From NCBI GenBank assembly GCA_002783205.1, contig PFEY01000083.1, positions 22,555-55,752 on the forward strand: 33,198 nucleotides of DNA, read 5' to 3'. Both the position numbers and the translations under genes were made by a program. Every line of letters starts with the position of its first letter. The first letter of the stretch is position 1. Of the stretch, positions 33,001 through 33,198 are shown piece by piece. The DNA is from Rhodobacteraceae bacterium CG17_big_fil_post_rev_8_21_14_2_50_63_15. GTDB taxonomy: Bacteria; Pseudomonadota; Alphaproteobacteria; Rhodobacterales; Rhodobacteraceae. A model generated the notes under the pieces. The model ran no database searches and was not told the DNA's origin. It saw only the letters and a program-made list of their open reading frames with translations.

Positions 33001-33198
33001 GTTGAGCATCACGGGATGTTCGCGGATCACCTCATCGAGAATGTCCCAGACTTCGGGACGTTCCTTCTCGACCAGCTTCTTGGCCTGTTTGACGGTGCTC
33101 GACAGGCCCTTGGCCTCGAGCCGCGAATAGATGAACGGCTTGAACAGTTCGAGCGCCATCTTCTTGGGCAGGCCGCATTGATGCAGTTTCAGTTCCGG
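30034..33198 (-). CDS. rpoC: RNA polymerase beta' subunit, N-terminal part outside the window
   Basis: The last 1054 codons of the largest RNA polymerase subunit are present; the frame is open to the right edge. Seen: [20 protein letters not shown], the catalytic magnesium motif NADFDGDQM soon after, the bridge helix and surrounding blocks ([20 protein letters not shown]), zinc-ligand cysteines in RQHDCGTE and [16 protein letters not shown], and the trigger-loop [10 protein letters not shown]. An alphaproteobacterial insertion of sandwich-barrel type occupies the part after that. The ATG at 33159 is internal and not the start. rpoB would be expected beyond the window. Confidence 0.97.
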   Translation of the reverse strand, partial: PELKLHQCGLPKKMALELFKPFIYSRLEAKGLSSTVKQAKKLVEKERPEVWDILDEVIREHPVMLNRAPTLHRLGIQAFEPVLIEGKAIQLHPLVCAAFNADFDGDQMAVHVPLSLEAQLEARVLMMSTNNVLSPANGAPIIVPSQDMILGLYYVTLQREGMIGEGMVFSSINEVQHALDAGEVHLHSRITVRVPQIDETGNEVMVRVETTPGRARLGALLPQNAKAPFSLVNRLLRKKEVQQVIDTVYRYCGQKESVIFCDQIMTLGFREAFKAGISFGKDDMVVPDNKWEIVDETRAQVKAFEQQYMDGLITQGEKYNKVVDAWSKCNDQVTEAMMAAISADVRDENGAVQEPNSVYMMAHSGARGSVTQMKQLGGMRGLMAKPNGDIIETPIISNFKEGLTVLEYFNSTHGARKGLSDTALKTANSGYLTRRLVDVAQDCIVRQHDCGTERAVTVEAAVNDGEIVASLAERSLGRVAAEDIVDPLTDTVLVRKGQLIDERMADAMQDAAVQTVRLRSPLTCEAEDGVCATCYGRDLARGTMVNIGEAVGIIAAQSIGEPGTQLTMRTFHIGGVAQGGQQSFLEASQEGTITYDQPQTVENANGDTLVMGRNMKLRIMGDKGIELASHKVGYGTRLHVKEGDKVVRGQKLFEWDPYTLPILAEKAGTAKFVDLVRGISVRDVTDDATGMTQKIVTDWRAAPRGNELKPEVFIVDDAGEPLRNDAGNPVTYPMSVDAILSIEEGQDVHAGDVIARIPREGGKTKDITGGLPRVAELFEARRPKDHAIIAEIDGHVRFGRDYKNKRRITIEPIDESLEPVEYMVPKGKHIPVQEGDYIQKGDYIMDGNPAPHDILAIMGVEALANYMIDEVQEVYRLQGVKINDKHIEVIVRQMLQKWEIQDSGDTTLLKGEHVDKIEFDEANEKAIAKGGRPSQGEPILLGITKASLQTRSFISAASFQETTRVLTEAAVQGKRDKLVGLKENVIVGRLIPAGTGGATQEMRRIAQARDSIVIEARRDEAAAAAALAAPIMTEGASDAKVFDTLVDTIEHTDD

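Overview
The window looks like a chromosomal segment of a GC-rich alphaproteobacterium, most likely Rhodobacterales (Rhodobacteraceae). The signs are heterotetrameric sarcosine oxidase beta, a ccmI-ruvX-DUF1289 string, a baeRF-type protein beside dusA, a duplicated-permease ProU-like transporter, and an rpoC of alphaproteobacterial type. It holds no tRNA, rRNA, CRISPR array or insertion sequence that I can recognise.

Layout. 1-7294 is housekeeping: the 5' part of soxB (minus); ccmI, ruvX and a DUF1289 gene (plus); a 2-oxoglutarate-type dioxygenase and a TSUP anion exporter (minus); a baeRF release-factor-like protein (plus); and dusA (minus). 7295-10213 is an accessory block. It has a ParD/ParE toxin-antitoxin pair, then a BMT5-like (DUF2431) methyltransferase overlapping an AlkB-family dioxygenase whose 3' end is frame-shifted by a perfect 25-bp tandem duplication. 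A secreted triple-SH3b protein follows at 10214-11080.

11117-18542 (minus) is one operon: a small XRE regulator followed by hyfB-C-E-F-G-I homologues. This makes a membrane-bound, hydrogenase-4/complex-I-like module. The large subunit lacks the usual NiFe cysteine motifs, while the small subunit keeps its four [4Fe-4S] cysteines, so it resembles the 'energy-converting hydrogenase-related' (Ehr) complexes rather than a true hydrogenase. A promoter and a perfect 15-bp palindrome lie just ahead of the regulator gene.

18907-20478 is a second small accessory block: a DUF6508 protein and a RES/Xre toxin-antitoxin pair.

20649-29924 is a methylated-amine (betaine-type) uptake and catabolism locus. 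Divergent from a DeoR regulator and an inositol-monophosphatase-family phosphatase runs a ProX-like binding protein, a ProV-like ATPase, a fused double permease, a choline-kinase-like phosphotransferase and a dimethylglycine/sarcosine dehydrogenase-like flavoprotein. Together with soxB at the left edge this suggests import and stepwise N-demethylation of a quaternary or tertiary amine. The kinase and phosphatase may make and remove a phosphorylated intermediate or inducer. A bidirectional terminator separates this locus from rpoC, which runs off the right edge.

The points most worth following are the methyltransferase/AlkB pair with its slippage-prone repeat, and the NiFe-less Hyf-like operon with its built-in regulator.
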